A DNA stretch of 64,000 nucleotides, taken from the NCBI GenBank assembly GCA_944474755.1, contig OX104111.1, positions 100,741,178-100,805,177 of the forward strand, read 5' to 3'. Made by a program: the position numbers and the translations under genes. Position 1 is the first letter of the stretch; each line of letters opens with the position of its first letter. Below are positions 43,569 through 57,700 of the stretch, piece by piece. This DNA comes from Limnoperna fortunei. Its lineage: Eukaryota; Mollusca; Bivalvia; Mytilida; Modiolidae. A model generated the notes under the pieces. The model ran no database searches. It worked only from the letters and a program-made list of their open reading frames with translations, and was not told where the DNA came from.

Positions 43569-44640
43569 TATGATTGACACAATATTGTATAATATATGTG
43601 AAAGGAAAAGACACGAACCTGAAAAACAAACACTGAATAATTTTTATACAGAGTGATGCAATATATATTGGACAAGATGGCTGATTGTTTACATTAGCTA
43701 ATATATAATGTACTTGGTTGTCAAATACATAATTATTATTGGGTTTCATATTTGGATATTGGTGGGGTTTTCTTTTTCAGAAACTTAATCATGGGATGGG
43801 TGTTGCTATTGGACTTTTTTTTTCATTTAATTAACTATACTAAATATTAACGTATTTTGGTTATTGTTTTTGCGTGACAAATGAAAACTACTTACAGCGT
43901 ATGGTCCAGCTTACGCTCCTTTTGTAGATAAAAAAATGTGTAAATTGAATATTCATCACTTTATTTTCCACATTTATTTAGCGTTTTGAAATGCGGCGGA
44001 TTTTTCATTGTGATAGAGCAATTTTCTATAGTAAAGTTTGACCTAAATTACAATGGAAGTATATGTTTGGAAGAGTCCATTGTCGTCTGTTCGAAATTCT
44101 TCGGGTAGTATTGTCTGCAGTTAAGGCGGGAAAATCCACGGTTTGTCCGAATACCACTGAAGGTTACAAAAGCAGACGATCTTTTTTAAAACAACGCTAG
44201 GTTCCTGTAGAAACTCAAATGGCTGACTTCCTATATAAAATTCCCGTAGCAAATGTCAAAGACGATTTGGAACTTGTCAACAACAAAGGCATAATATAAA
44301 ATATGGACTTGTTATTCTGTAGAAATGTTTTAAATTGGATTTTAACACTACAAAGGTACAATATGGAAAAATAAAAAAATGCAAGCAAAACACTGAACGC
44401 AACGGGGTGTAACTTTTAGTATAGGTGGGTTCTGACACATTACGATTCTTTACTTTGGGTTTCAATTCTAGTCACAAGACACTTTATTAATCATGGCACA
44501 CAGATATTAATCATGGAAGTACTGTAGTTAGTATTGGGTGATCGTTGTGGTGGGGGATAACTGATGGACTTTTACATGGATAACAAACTTTATATCTTGT
44601 TCACAATTGTAGGCAAAAACTTATAATAGTCAATATTTAT
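43569..44640. other. NDC1 3' flank, probable 3' UTR then intergenic
   Basis: The 3' UTR must begin here, but its end could not be set. AATAAA-like words occur near 44369 within A-rich sequence, too weak to call. No other feature seen. Confidence 0.4.
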
Positions 44641-44649
44641 TCAGTTCCT

Positions 44650-44935
44650 GTTTTGGAACATTTTTGGGAAAGTAAAAAAATGTAGCAAGGAAGACATTCT
44701 TCACAATATTGAGTAGGACCCAAAGGGGAACAGGGAGTCACATTTATACAGCTGTCGTAGCACATGTACTTTGTTCTTTTGAATGGTTACATTGAAACTA
44801 ACCTAATTAAACAACTTGATTGTAGTCACTGGACTGTGAAATTAAGGTCAGGTGACACCTTCCAGACAGCCAGGTACTATTCATCAACTATCTTTATACA
44901 CAATATTGTCATTCTGCTATACGTTAAATGATATA
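44650..44935 (-). repeat. inverted copy of 28668-28925
   Basis: The reverse complement follows 28668-28925 closely, with shared blocks TCAATATTGTGAAGAATGTC and GTGACTCCCTGTTCC. The two copies face each other 16 kb apart. Confidence 0.8.
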
Positions 44936-45154
44936 TTTGATTTCCCATAGAAAACATGACTGTCATTGACATAAGGGGTACTCATCTCTTATCTGCAATT
45001 CCACCTACACCTCTGAATGGTATTTGATAAAAACTCCACAGAATCTTTTTCATAAAGTGCTATTGTGCACCTGATATATAACATATTGATTGGAGTGATA
45101 TTTTGGGTTTACCAAAGGAAAATCTAGACTTTGAAAATCTTTGAGATGGGTTGG

Positions 45155-45283
45155 TTTGTTTGTTTGTTTGATGGTGTTTAACGCCACTTTCAGCACTTTT
45201 TCAGCTATATCATGGCGTCCAGTTTTTATTGGGGGAGGAAGCCGGAGTACCCAGAGAAAACCCCCGACCTGCGGTAGGAGATG
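45155..45283 (-). mobile_element. 5'-truncated SINE
   Basis: Minus-strand SINE tail and body from GTTTGTTTGATGGTGTTTAA to CCCCGACCTGCGGTAGG; the tRNA-like head is missing. Confidence 0.85.
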
Positions 45284-45359
45284 GGTTGGAATACTTATTT
45301 TTTTATCCCCAACTTCATCTACACCACTAAATAGAAAACTTTAAAGATATTTAACATTT

Positions 45360-45800
45360 TAATCAGAATAATAGAGTTTCCCATAGAAAAACATAGACTT
45401 TCCTATTCTTTGAAATAGCAGGGTACTTATTTTGTGTAATAAACTCCAACAGTTTTCAGCCCAGATCTCTGAAAGCTCATAGAAAAATTACACATGAATT
45501 GGAGTTGTGCCCCTACTATTATGGAGTTGTTTGAGGATTTTTTTCATTAAAATCTCAGACTTGGGAACTTTCTGAATGTGCAGAAGGTGTATCCAATTTG
45601 TGTAGTAAGTGTCTGCCGTTTTCAACCCGATCTCCGACACTTCACAGAAAGTTTGCACTTGAAGTTACGCACCTGCTTTTATGGAATTTTCAAGGGTTAT
45701 TTTACTAATTTTCCAGACTTGGGAAGTTTTTTTTTTAAAATGTGCAGAAGACGGAACATATTTTGTGTTCAACACGTACAGTTTTCTACCCAGATATTTG
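45360..45800. repeat. degenerate tandem repeat, ~150-200 bp units
   Basis: Blocks with 'cttgggaa', 'atgtgcagaag' and 'cccagatctctgaaa' recur two to three times with heavy divergence. The 130-codon open frame at 45578-45970 lies mostly in this repeat. Confidence 0.45.
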
Positions 45801-46330
45801 AAAATCGGGAAACGAAGGTATTAATTAGTGAGCACAGTTTTCTTGTTTTCATTGAATTGGTTGGTAATACATGTATCAGACAGACTATCCCTTCTGTTGT
45901 TGTAACTATTTTTCCCATCTTAGGGTCTCTGATCATAACATTGGTATATTTAACAATTATGATAGTCTGATACTATTTCTTTCCTTATTTTTGTTAAATT
46001 CCTTTTTCTTGGAACTGAGTTCTTTACCTTTCTCCACATTTTGTGTTTTATGTGTATTTTTCATAAACAAACAAAGGATTACAAGATCAAAACAAGTAAA
46101 GGGTCCAAGGACTAAGATACTATAAATCTAGGAATAAAATAATGTACAATAAATTTTTTTTTTAAATGTTTTTATTTGCAGTAAAACAGCACAAAAAACC
46201 CTTTGACATCTTTTTTGAATATATATTGCATCACTCTGTAGATACTTAACTTGTCTATATTACCGATATATAAAGATGACCATTTTATATGGTTATATTT
46301 AACACTGAACTATTCATAGTGCTTTTTTTA

Positions 46331-46960
46331 GCTCACCTGAAGTGCCATGTGCTCTATTGTCATCACTCTGCTTCCATCCTTGTAAGCATAATGAAAACCA
46401 AGACAACTTAGTTTAACAAAGTACCCTATGAAGAAATGTTTAAAAAGGCTACTTCTTTGATACTGGTGAACCAATGGAAATAAAGCAATATTCATTAGAT
46501 GGTTCAATATAAAGTTGTAATTTTTTGTATGCTTATCCGAAATTCAAAATAGCTGCAATAGCAGTAATTAGTTCAACATAGTACCCCATCTTAAATGTGT
46601 TCAAATGCCATCCAAGAAAATGCAAAGCTGATTTAAATCATATTGTACTTGAATGTTTATTGATGGTCCTCTACAACTGAACTAGTGAACCATTTGAGTA
46701 TCAGTAATATTTTTCTGAGGTTTCTCTAGAAATTAATGCCAATCATGCCAATCAGAAATTTAAAATGGCTACCATTACAGACTAACAACCCTGTAACAGT
46801 ATTTTCAAAGGCCCTTTGCTCAGAAACAGCGTTATTGTATGTTTATTGGATAGTCCTCTCCAAAGTTTGTTTTTTTATTTGTTCAGACAGTTTTCTCCAA
46901 AGTTTATGTTGTATACACTAGTCAGAAATTGAAAATGGCTGTCTTTACAGGACGCGAGAA
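46331..46960. repeat. decayed AGCTCACCTG-family (Helitron-like) fragment
   Basis: Begins TTTTTTAGCTCACCTGAAGT then GCCATGTGCTCTATTGTCAT, like the start of 13504-14992. What follows is a weak repeat of AAATGGCT-type units. No matching 3' end found. Confidence 0.45.
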
Positions 46961-46967
46961 GAAATGC

Positions 46968-47056
46968 CATCTTCATTGTCTATGAATCCAGTAATCTTTA
47001 GAGCCTCTGGTACATCTTCATTGTCTATGAATCCAGTAATCTTTAGAGCCTCTGGT
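46968..47056. repeat. 45-bp tandem duplication, two copies
   Basis: ATCTTCATTGTCTATGAATC then CAGTAATCTTTAGAGCCTCT is present twice almost exactly. Confidence 0.9.
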
Positions 47057-47178
47057 GCCTGTTTTTGAAGTTTAATATATTTTGTAGTTGGTTGCATTAA
47101 AACCAGATTGACAACTGTTTTTGTTGTGGTTTATTACTGTATATGGCATTGGGGACACCTAGATGTTCATAAACAAAA

Positions 47179-47762
47179 CTAGACAAAGTCGATCTAGCGA
47201 TCGCTGATACCCCCGCTTTTGTGAAAATTTCTAACGTTTTTCGTGGATTGTGACCTTGAAATTGGATGGATTTCCACCAAAATCAATAGGCTACTTACCA
47301 ACAAAATATATAAGAATATTTTAGTTTCATTAAAATCGGATGAAAACTTTTTGAGTTATTTTCCGGAAACAACTTTTTGTAAAAATTTCTAACATTTTTC
47401 GTGGACTGTGACCTTGAAATTTGACAGATTTCCCCCAAAATCAAAAGGCTTCTTACCAACCTGATATATAACAATATCCCAAAGTTTCATTCAAATCACA
47501 TGCAAACTTTTTGAGTTATCATCCGGAAACAACTTTTATGTTAAAATTTCGAACGTTTTTCGTGGACTGTGACCTTGAAATTTGACGGATTTCCCCCAAA
47601 ATCGATAGGCTTCTTACCAACCTGATATATAACAATATCCCAAAGTTTCATTCAAATCGGATGTAAACATTTTGAATTATCATCCGGAAACCAAATGTGG
47701 ACGGACGAACGGACGGACATGAGGACCACTATATACCCCCGACTCTGTCGAGCGGGGGTATA
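47179..47762 (-). mobile_element. Helitron-like repeat with CTAG end
   Basis: On the minus strand it ends with hairpin CGATCGCTAGATCG and CTAG next to TTTT. The other end has hairpin TATACCCCCGACTC against GAGCGGGGGTATA. Three ~120-bp internal units contain TTTTCGTGGA(T/C)TGTGACCTTG. Related to 17828-18418 and 61770-62030. Confidence 0.55.
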
Positions 47763-50700
47763 ATAAAATTATTTAGAGTGTCCCCCTTTGTGCACATCAA
47801 CTAAGATCTGGCCAAACAAAACCAGCAAAATAAAAAGTCATGTGACTCTACACATTGGTTAGCTTGTTTTTCATTGGCTGCCCAAATATCACGAGTAATA
47901 AATATGTTGCATTCCAATTACTTTAAAATCAGTGCAGAAAAATATTATATAATATAAAAATTAAAAACTCAAATTTATTTCAGTAATTTCTTACTTAAAC
48001 ATCTGAGGGAAACAAGTCAATTCTGACTTGACATTTAAAGTCAGTTTATGCTTATAGATGTATCGCGGGTGTTTTAATCAGAAAAAGATCAAGCATATAT
48101 GCTTTAAATTATACAGAATGAAACATGTAAAAATCATGCATATATTAGTATATAAAGGGAGATGTGTAATTCCCGAGATTCTTGAAAGGTAATAATTATT
48201 TATTTTAAGTGTTACAAAAATATACACGATAGGAAAATATATTAGAAACCCCCCCTTTCCTTTGTCCTCCCGTTTCCAAATATTAAAATGCCCTATTTTT
48301 ACTAAAGAAAATTTTCCATAGCATTTTAATATTTTCTGTTTTATATTATGTTAAGTTTAGTATTTATAAATATGCTTGGACTACGGCTGGACTAAACTAT
48401 AATCAAAGGGAGGTAACTCCAAGTACAACAATTTTGTCAAAATGAATTAATATCTCCCGAGTTGGAATGGTTTGATAAGTAGGTTTAAAATTTTTTGAAC
48501 TTCACTTATCTATGTATCTAACGATTACTTTACATCAAATGACCTGAGCAATGGAAAGATGCATAATTCGAATTTTTACTCAATGTATGGTTTTCGACCT
48601 AACATTATTTCTATTTTTGCATGCTACAATAAAATTTTTGTTATAATATTGTTTGTATTGTCATTTGCATTCCATTTCAATATTTTAGCAACATTTTTAC
48701 CTTTTCTCTATCCACCGATATTTCACAATACAATATTACACAATGATGGCTCAATTAAATGCAAGAAAATCACACACAGGAAGTGGATATGTTATAGACC
48801 CTTAGATGACCTCTCTATACCCTTAAACAGAATAAACAGGACTTTTGAAAATAAACTTTTTTTGGCTACACACAACATACAATTCTGATGTTTTAGTTCA
48901 TACATTACATTGTTACGTTAATCATGTTAATAGCTGATAAGAGCTATTTAACCAGTCAATTACAGTAAGGGGCAAATATTGATGAATAAAATATACTGTG
49001 TGTCAGAGAGGGGTAATGTTTCTAACCAGGCAGGTAACTCTAAATAAACAGATTGATAAAATTCTATACGGAACTGAAAAAGAGATGCTTAATGTTTCAT
49101 TTCTATTAGATTTGTACCTGTTAGAAATCATCAGATTGCCATTTTCTGTAAGAATCTGGGTTAACTTCAAATTTTTTTAATTTTTATTATCCAAATATAA
49201 AATCACAATTTTATGGTAAATTACAGAACATGTGATATTATGCCGTCTTCAAAATGACTACAGATAAAATGAACAGCGATATATATCAAAACTAACAGGA
49301 TACTTGCTTACATGTACTGTCTATAAAACCCAGTGATATATTGTACTCCTAATGCAGTAATACTAAAGTGATATTTGCAAAATAATAAAATCTGCAGCAT
49401 TGTCAATTTACAAGCTTATTCTTAAAGAAACGCAAAAATAATCCACTACCACAGCTGGCATAAATCTTTGAAACAGTAATACATATTTTAATGACCTATT
49501 TTGGTGTATTTTCATGAAACATTGGCTACAATATGTATTTGAAAACTATTCTTAAAAGTTGTTGGTCAGTTTATATCTAACTTGTATAAAGTAATCAGTT
49601 TTGTAAAAGTCAGACATGATGATGTTCTACATTTACTGAATTGTGTATACTGGGAAAGATGAAACAGAAAAGAAATAACTTCACTTTCAGTTGAATCATT
49701 GGCAAAAAGAGTTGAAGGCAGTTTGGCCTTTGCTCGGAGTTGCAGATCCTGGTGATGGAGCCATACAATATCCCAAGATTCTTAATTGTAGTCAATCACA
49801 TAGATAGGACTAAACAAGCAATATCCCAAGATTCTTTACTATAGCGGTATTGCTTAAATCGCTCAGAGATGCAAAAATATTACAGTACATGACAATTTCC
49901 CAAAATTAGATTAAAAATAAATGCTAATTTTAACACAAAAAACTAAATGAATTTCATCAACAATTTCAATATATCAATCAACAATCAAATATAGAAGAAT
50001 TTACAAAAGCGATAAATGGAATGATACATTTATTAAATTACAAAAATAAAAAAAAACCATAGGAGTATAAAATATATACTTATACCATTTAAGCATCAAA
50101 CTTATTTTAGTTGTGTAAAAATAAAAATAAACATCAACAAAACTTTAAAGTTCTGTAAAATGGACGGATGTGGGGGAAAACAATGATTTTATACATATTC
50201 TAAATTTGCTGCCACAATACACTTACTATAAATAAATATCAACAAACAATAAAATGCTGTAAAAAATACATCATCACAGTCACTATACATATCACAGCTA
50301 CGCTTATAAAATATAGATACGAACATTTTTACTTATCGTATATAAATAAAACCTGCTTATTGTTAAGCATACCTTTTTTTACTGATAAAGATTGTGTAAA
50401 TGCTCAAGAAGATTTTCTAACAGAAGTCTCTACGAGTTGGTAACCGCTAGACTGGATTAAGTGTAACTAGACGAGAGAATGAAGTAAAAAGAACTTATGC
50501 CCTACATAAATAACCACTTTCGATTTCTTTGTTTCACATTACACCAAAACTGGTAAAAGACTATTTCCAGAAACTCAGAAGAGTTGGAAAACCAGAGGGC
50601 CTCATGACGTCTGTCATTCAGTGGTTTCTAATCTGTAACAATGTACCATCTTTGTACTGAATTGTCAGATGATTATTGTATCAATTCAATCTTCAGCATG
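47763..50700. other. intergenic, no supported feature
   Basis: AT-rich. Open frames at 48559-48888 and near 49689-49803 were considered and not accepted. AAGGGAGGTAACTCC at 48407 is a common molluscan repeat word. Confidence 0.45.
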
Positions 50701-50717
50701 GCAGCAATGTTGGAAAT

Positions 50718-50787
50718 AAATCTACTGCTTACCTGGAGGAAATGTCTGCCATAAATCTACTTCTTACCTGGAGGAAATGTCTGCCAT
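50718..50787. repeat. 35-bp tandem duplication containing a splice-donor-like site (minus strand)
   Basis: AAATCTACTGCTTACCTGGA then GGAAATGTCTGCCAT occurs twice, 35 bases apart. On the minus strand each copy reads ACATTTCCTCCAG|GTAAG, a pyrimidine-AG joined to a donor. Confidence 0.8.
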
Positions 50788-51617
50788 ACTTGATTCCATT
50801 TGATAGGCAGAACAGAAAAACAAATGGAAATTACTATGTTAAGGTGAGCTTAATTGGTATTGGCACTTAAAATATTTCCTTATTGGCACTTACAAATCAA
50901 TCAACTAGATTTTGGCACTCTAGATTGTCAATTCTTGCATTTTTAATTTCAATGTGCTGGTTATTATTAAGAGTTCAAGACAAAATATCTTATCAAAATT
51001 ACCCTGACAAAAGAACCATTTTTGCTGTAGTTGCAATTGTATACATGTATACATTAATAAAACCAGAGGCAATTGCACACCTGCAACTGAGTCATCTTCA
51101 AAGATAAACATTACTTGCTTGTCTTATGGATCACCTTTATCTCTATTAGTAGTTACCCAGAAAATCGTCAAAAACACACACACACAATAGATATATTTAA
51201 AGGAAATGACTCCCAAGTCAATTGACAATTTCAGTCAAGTTAGATATTTCTAGATCTTGACAATTATTTGTGCTGTTATTATAGTTTTAAAGATATTTTT
51301 AGCAATGTTTTTGTGCACCAGACATAATCAACATATATAAAGTAGACACCCAAAGGATAATTTTGGTCCTATTTGGCCATGTGACTGCTGAGGAGATGAA
51401 ACAAATGTTTATGATGACAATAAAGGCAACAGACACCAAGTGATGACAATTTGGGTCAGTTTAGCTAAAAATACATGAAAGCAGTATTTTAAATGAAAAC
51501 TGGTTAATTGTATCTTTATATTTTAACTGTCCTTATTTTAGAATTCATCATCAGTTGTGTGTTGTCAGTCATGTTTTTCTATTCATCATTCTGAGTATTT
51601 GATAGAATGTTGTATGT

Positions 51618-51732
51618 TTAATTAGCACCATCAACTTCATTTTCTGCATTGTTATTTGTATCTTCCTTCTCCACACGATCCATATACAGCTCAACTTCAG
51701 CTACTCCAAGGTCACTGTGGTCTTTAATCCAG
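51618..51732 (-). CDS. LOXHD1: LOXHD1-like terminal exon with stop
   Basis: Acceptor TTAATTTATAG. Encodes SWIKDHSDLGVAEVELYMDR and an acidic/Asn-rich tail (KEDTNNNAENEVDGAN), stop TAA at 51618-51620. No clear polyadenylation signal called. Confidence 0.88.
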
Positions 51733-54700
51733 CTATAAATTAAAGAAGTATAATTAAAACTTTCATACTGTTAATACATTTTCTCTGATTTCTAACTAAC
51801 TCATTTGGTGCTTTTATGTTTTTCCTGCTAAATCTGGACAACTAAACCAAAAGTAATGCACAATAACAACACCAATGGCTGCGATCACAGTTAAAACATG
51901 CATGTTGTGCATAATTTACCTGTTTTGGAATGTTCTAATAATTTACATGGAAATGCAAACGGAATGGAAAATTAGAACTCTACATTGCTTCATTTGCCCT
52001 AAAAAACAATTTATTGCATCAATTATTGAATTTATTTAATTAATTCTTACATATAAATAAAATTATGTAATTATATTGAACATAAACATTTGTTTGTGAA
52101 TGGCTTTACAACAATATATAATGACATCTGATGTGGCCAGAGTAGGAAGGTGGAGTACCCAATGAGACTGGCAATCACTGTCAATAAAGCAAGCATGACC
52201 CAAATTGGACTTGAACTCAAAACCACAGTGTCAACACACTACTAATTAATACCCTGTCAACCAAGACTCCTAACTTAAACTGAATTGTTTGTAAAATTTA
52301 AATGGTGTAACAACTGTGCTATAATTGTTTACAGTACTGAAACAATCTACTGTTTCAACCAAAACAAATTTCCAGAAACCTACCTTCCACATGGGAATAC
52401 ATATTTCACTGTATCAGCGTCTGATTCTTTGACTGAAACTTTTTCCAGGAACCAATCAGAACTTACATCACTTCCATGGTGACCTATGATTAAAGCTTCT
52501 AATCTACCCAGATCTACAGCTTCTATCACAAATGTGTCAGTCTGAAAGAAAAAATTTTTTATCAACCTTTACTATAGAATACATTTACTATGAACATGTC
52601 TACTAGAAAATTCTGTTTGTCCATTTGAGATGACAGATTTATTTGATTTAACATCATATAAAGAAAAATGTACATGTTGATGCTTATTTGGCCCTGTAAA
52701 TTCACTAAAAAAATTACATCATACCATTATTTATCAATTAATTAATTTTTTAAGCTAAATGTAAATATTTTCCAAACACTGACAACACAATAAAACTGTG
52801 ACATAATAAGCAAGATTTTCAGAATTTTTAGCAAAAACAAGTGAGGCACAGAAGTAGATTGACAACAATTCCAACTGATATTTTTCAATATGAGCAAAAC
52901 TAATACACGCTGGCATATAGGTAGTTATTGATGCCACTTTCAAAGTTTATTATTACACAACATAACTTTACGAAAACAAAATCCTCAATAATTTCATAAC
53001 TCAAAATATATCAATTAAGAGGATAAAATCTTATCAACCAGAATTACACAAACAAAATAAAATAAACTAGATATCAGTGAGATGGTACCCATCTCTGTGG
53101 GCCCAGCCGACCTTAAGGTTAAAGGTCATCAACCATGGTATGCGACATATCGCATTGATATTATCTACCTACATTCCAAATATCAAAAGCCTACCTTGAA
53201 AGATAAAAAAGTTACAGCCCGGACATAAATTTGTCATTCACAAAGCAAGTATGTGACCTAAGGTCAAAGGTCAACAACCATGGTATGCGACACATCGCCT
53301 TGATATTATCTACCTACATTCCAGAAATCAAAGCCTACCTCAAAAGATAAAAAAGTTACAGCTTGGACACAAATTTGTCATTCAGAAAGCAACAATGTGA
53401 CCTTAAGGTCAAAGTTCAAGGTCGAAGGTCATCAACCATGGTATGCGACACATCGCCTTGATATTATCTGCCCACATTCCAAATATCAAATGCCTAAATC
53501 AAAAGATAAAAAGTTACAGTCCAGACACGATTAGTTTTTGACAGACGCAGGGACGAACTGACTGAACACTATAGGGCGTCCGCCACAAAGTGGCAGAGCC
53601 CTAACTAGAGGCTCTGAAGAGCCTGTATCACTAACTGACTTATAAAAACACTTTTTAAGAGACATGACTCTTTTGCAAATTTTGATATTAAATGCTAAAG
53701 AGTTTATGTGAAGATGCATTAAACCAGGACTTTAATCTCATAATATTAACAAGGACAAGATGCTTCATGTAGCCAAATGTCTCCTTCCACTGTAGTATCG
53801 AATTGCATCAGAGATGTGAAAAAATGGAAAAAATTTTTGTGATACATTCAGTTTCAGGACAAAATAAAAATCCCGGGATTTCAGGATTCCACAAGATCTA
53901 CAATTGTATTATATTGCATAAATGGTCAAAGTCCCATAACCTTCTCAAAATTTGACGAATCAAAATGACAGTATAGTCCACAGACCATTACTAGGTCCCT
54001 CCATCGCATTACTGTGGGGGACAATTAAATAACCAGCTTTAAACCTTTACATTACTTACTTGACCTCTTTGAAACTTTGTCCTTTTCTCTCTATTGTGAG
54101 CTAGATATCTTTTACCACAGTCACCAAGGGTACCAAACAGATTGACATGTACTAGTTCATTTGTTTCTGCCCCGGGTTCATCTCCTGTCTCAATCTCCAG
54201 GATATATTGGTTCACTGTAAAGCATCAATAAATAATAGAGAAATATTTGATCAAAACATACCACTGTCTGGAATGGATCATCAGATTAATTTGTTAAAAT
54301 CTGAACCACTAAAAAGAATTACTAAACCATGATGGGTTGTATCCTGATGTTTCCATTTGATTTACACTTATGAACAGGATAAAGCAAATTAGAAAACCTG
54401 CTCAGGTAAAAATAATTATTTACATTTGTCAATTTAATACAGATGATGATAACACGATTTGTAAGCAGAAAGACAATTTTTGGTGATCTTCAGTGCATAA
54501 AAGTATTTTGGAGAAACAGTCTCTGCGAATACAGCCATCCTGTATTTTTTAATTTTGTTTTGCTTTTGCAGAAACTGGAACGAAAGAACATTGTACTTAA
54601 TGATACTACAATATATAATAAAGTATCAGCTCAAAAAATTATTTATAAGTAAATAAAATTATTACAATCAATAACAAAAATGTAACTAATCAAACAGTGC

Positions 54701-57700
54701 ATTACAGGTACGCATAAAATGCATGCAAAATGAAATATACTGAATAGCCTAACAGGTGAGAAAAATATGATGAAGGGTAATTCAAATCAATTTTGTTTGT
54801 TTGAATGATGTTTAATGCCATTTTCAGCAATTTTCAGCATTAACATGGCATCCAGAGGGGAGGAAGCTGGAGTACCTGGAGAAAACCCCAGACCATCGGT
54901 AGGACAACTGGCAATTCTCGTCAATTAAGATTAGAGTAGAGCGCAAATCAATAAAAACTAGATATCAGGGAGATGGTACCCATCTCTGTGGGCCCTGCCG
55001 ACCTTGAGGTCAAGGTCAAAGGTCATCAACCACGGCTATTTTGTCATATTTAATTAAAAACCCTTTGTTTAGGTCTACTACAATAACTGTTAACCATGTA
55101 AAAACAACACATTTTATGTAATGGATTTGTTTACCAACACCACAATCATCAACAATATTAATATATAATTATGGCAAACAAGCCCCTAGCTTACTACAGG
55201 TTAATACAGTTTTTGTATTATATTTTTTTTTAATTTGATGTATGAATTCTTAATCAATATATTTCATCCACAATTACCGGTATTAACATGGACTAGAGTC
55301 CAGTACATATATCGCTTTGCTTATTGCTCACAACTGGGTCCAACACGCTTTTCACCAATTTATTATTTTTTTTTCAATCAAATTAAACATAATTTGGATA
55401 ATCTGTAAGTATCTAATTTTCATATTTAAAAAAAACAACATTGAATGTATGCTATATTACTTCACTTCATCGACCCCAGTTCAAATTTGAGTTGGTTCGG
55501 ATAAATAATTAAGAAAAAGATTTTCTACATTTAATTTAATCAGAAAAGCAATTTTTTAAAACTTGATCAAGACAAAATGGAAATGTATGTAAAAGCCTCA
55601 CAAGCATAATATCTTAAACAATAGTTACAGAGATTTTGTAATGCAGTGGATCAGAATCAAAGATTGCATATGTCCAAGTTTCCATTTGATCAACACTAAA
55701 TGAGGAATCTTTGTATGTGATGGTTCAGACATTACTTCTACCAATAGGGAATTTTGAATCTGACAGTGCAGCCATTATTTGTACCAAGTTATGAAACTTT
55801 CTACTTTAGATAAGAGGATGTTTGAAGTCTCAGGAAATCAAAAGCTGCATTTAATCTGAACTAGATGAGAATTATTTTATAGGGGACTTGCAAAAAATAT
55901 TCCTGCAAAGTTGGGCTTCAACTGGCCATGTTATTATGGAGGTGAAGATTAAAACGTAAAGCGTGATGACATCAGACAACCCTGACTGTTAGTCAGGTGA
56001 TCTACAAACAGTTCTTAAAAGAAATATGTGCTAAAGATAATGTGATGTTTGGAGTTCACTCGTGATACACTATCAGATCTATACTATACAATTACATTTA
56101 CTTTACTAAGTAAAAAGCAACATTCATATGGTTCACTATTCAAATTTTACCGGTGACTGCATTATTTTGGGAATTTAAAATGAAGCATATGTATTTTGAT
56201 GTAATAAATAAAAGAAATAAAAGACATATATATATTAGAGCATTCATAAGCTAGGTTGTGAACACAGACACTATTTTGCCTTACCATGGGGTCTTGTGCT
56301 ATTTTCTTAAAGATAAAACATAACATTCTGAATGGCCTTTATAATAAATGTTGAAAAAATTCATTACATGCACAGACAGAAGCAAGCACCTAAGGAACAA
56401 TATAACACAGCTAGCTAGTACAATGATGAACTGTTTAAGTAAATCTTATGGTTAGTTACACTGTTAACCTTTCTAAACAATTTATTACTAATAACCGTCT
56501 CCCAATATTTAATACTGTTAATGACCAATTAATGAAGGCAGTTTGTTAATAAATTATCACCACCTATCTCTTTGAAAACAAGGTTCCCCTTTGCTACTTA
56601 GTTTACTCTTTTATATTTCAATATGTTGAGTTCTTATTGCTGAACCAAATTGCAGATTGACAAAGTGAAAAGAACTTCTACATTCAGCAAGACCATGACT
56701 GTGGCAACCATTAACATTAGGCAAGTAACAGGTCATTCTTATATAAGTGTGCACACTGAATGATGACAACTTTGTATTGGGTTTTCCAGTGAAGACATGT
56801 GATGTCTGCAGAAAGAAAACTCCAAAACAAAATACAAATATTGCTTGTGTAGAAAAAATTAATTAGTTGGTGCTTATCAACAGTTCATGATGATGAATTT
56901 ATGCTATGTTGGGTTCAATTTTCTCAAGCAGGTAAAGATGAGTTGCAGAGACAAATGACTCCATCCTTTTTTAAATTTAAAGTTCTTCAAGCGGACACTA
57001 GAGCAGCTGGTTCACATAAAAAGAGCAACATTGAGAAGCTTGGCAGGTTCGGTTTTTAGAAGAGTAGTTTAGGAGGATTTGTGGATAAAAAAGAAGTTTA
57101 AAAATGACAACGACAATGCTGCCACATGACAGAGGGATACCTATGTGTTGACACGGCAATATTCAAATGATTAAATGCTCAAAAAGAGCTTATTTGCACA
57201 TCACTGAAATGTCTGTTGCAATACAGAAAATGACCTTAAGATAAAATACCTTGCCGGGCATGATGCTTATGTTGTACAGGTATTTCTACAGCTATATCAT
57301 TTCCAAGTGGAGCTAATGTCAAATTCTTGTTAACAGCGAATTCCATTGTATCGTTCCTGTACAGGTCTTGCAGTATAACCTACAATAATACAAAATTTCA
57401 TCAAAATTAAATGTTAAACAATAATGTCAAGTATGATGCAGAAATACAGGTAATAGTGTTATTTAATGCATGTTATCATATCGAACCTGTATTGTGTCCA
57501 TGGGAAGCTGTATTTGATGCATGCATCGGAGGCCCAATACAACTTCCGATTGGCCTCATACATATACTATATGAAAATACCCATTAACTATTTTTAGTCA
57601 GTATATTTTTAGTACCATTTTGTCTTATATAGATATATAGGAACGTGTACATGATTTTCACTACAGCTTCCCTTGGACATAACAATGGTCCAACACGAAA

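Noticed and set aside
45578..45970. 130-codon open frame
   Set aside because: Mostly within a degenerate repeat; composition and motifs do not suggest a protein.
48559..48888. 109-codon frame rich in Phe and Ile
   Set aside because: Typical of AT-rich non-coding DNA; the apparent membrane segments follow from base composition.
49689..49803. Plus-strand exon-like segment after TTCACTTTCAG (NHWQKELKAVWPLLGVADPG...)
   Set aside because: It lies downstream of a complete NDC1 and I could not find neighbouring exons. Two frames look equally protein-like, so it is not supported.
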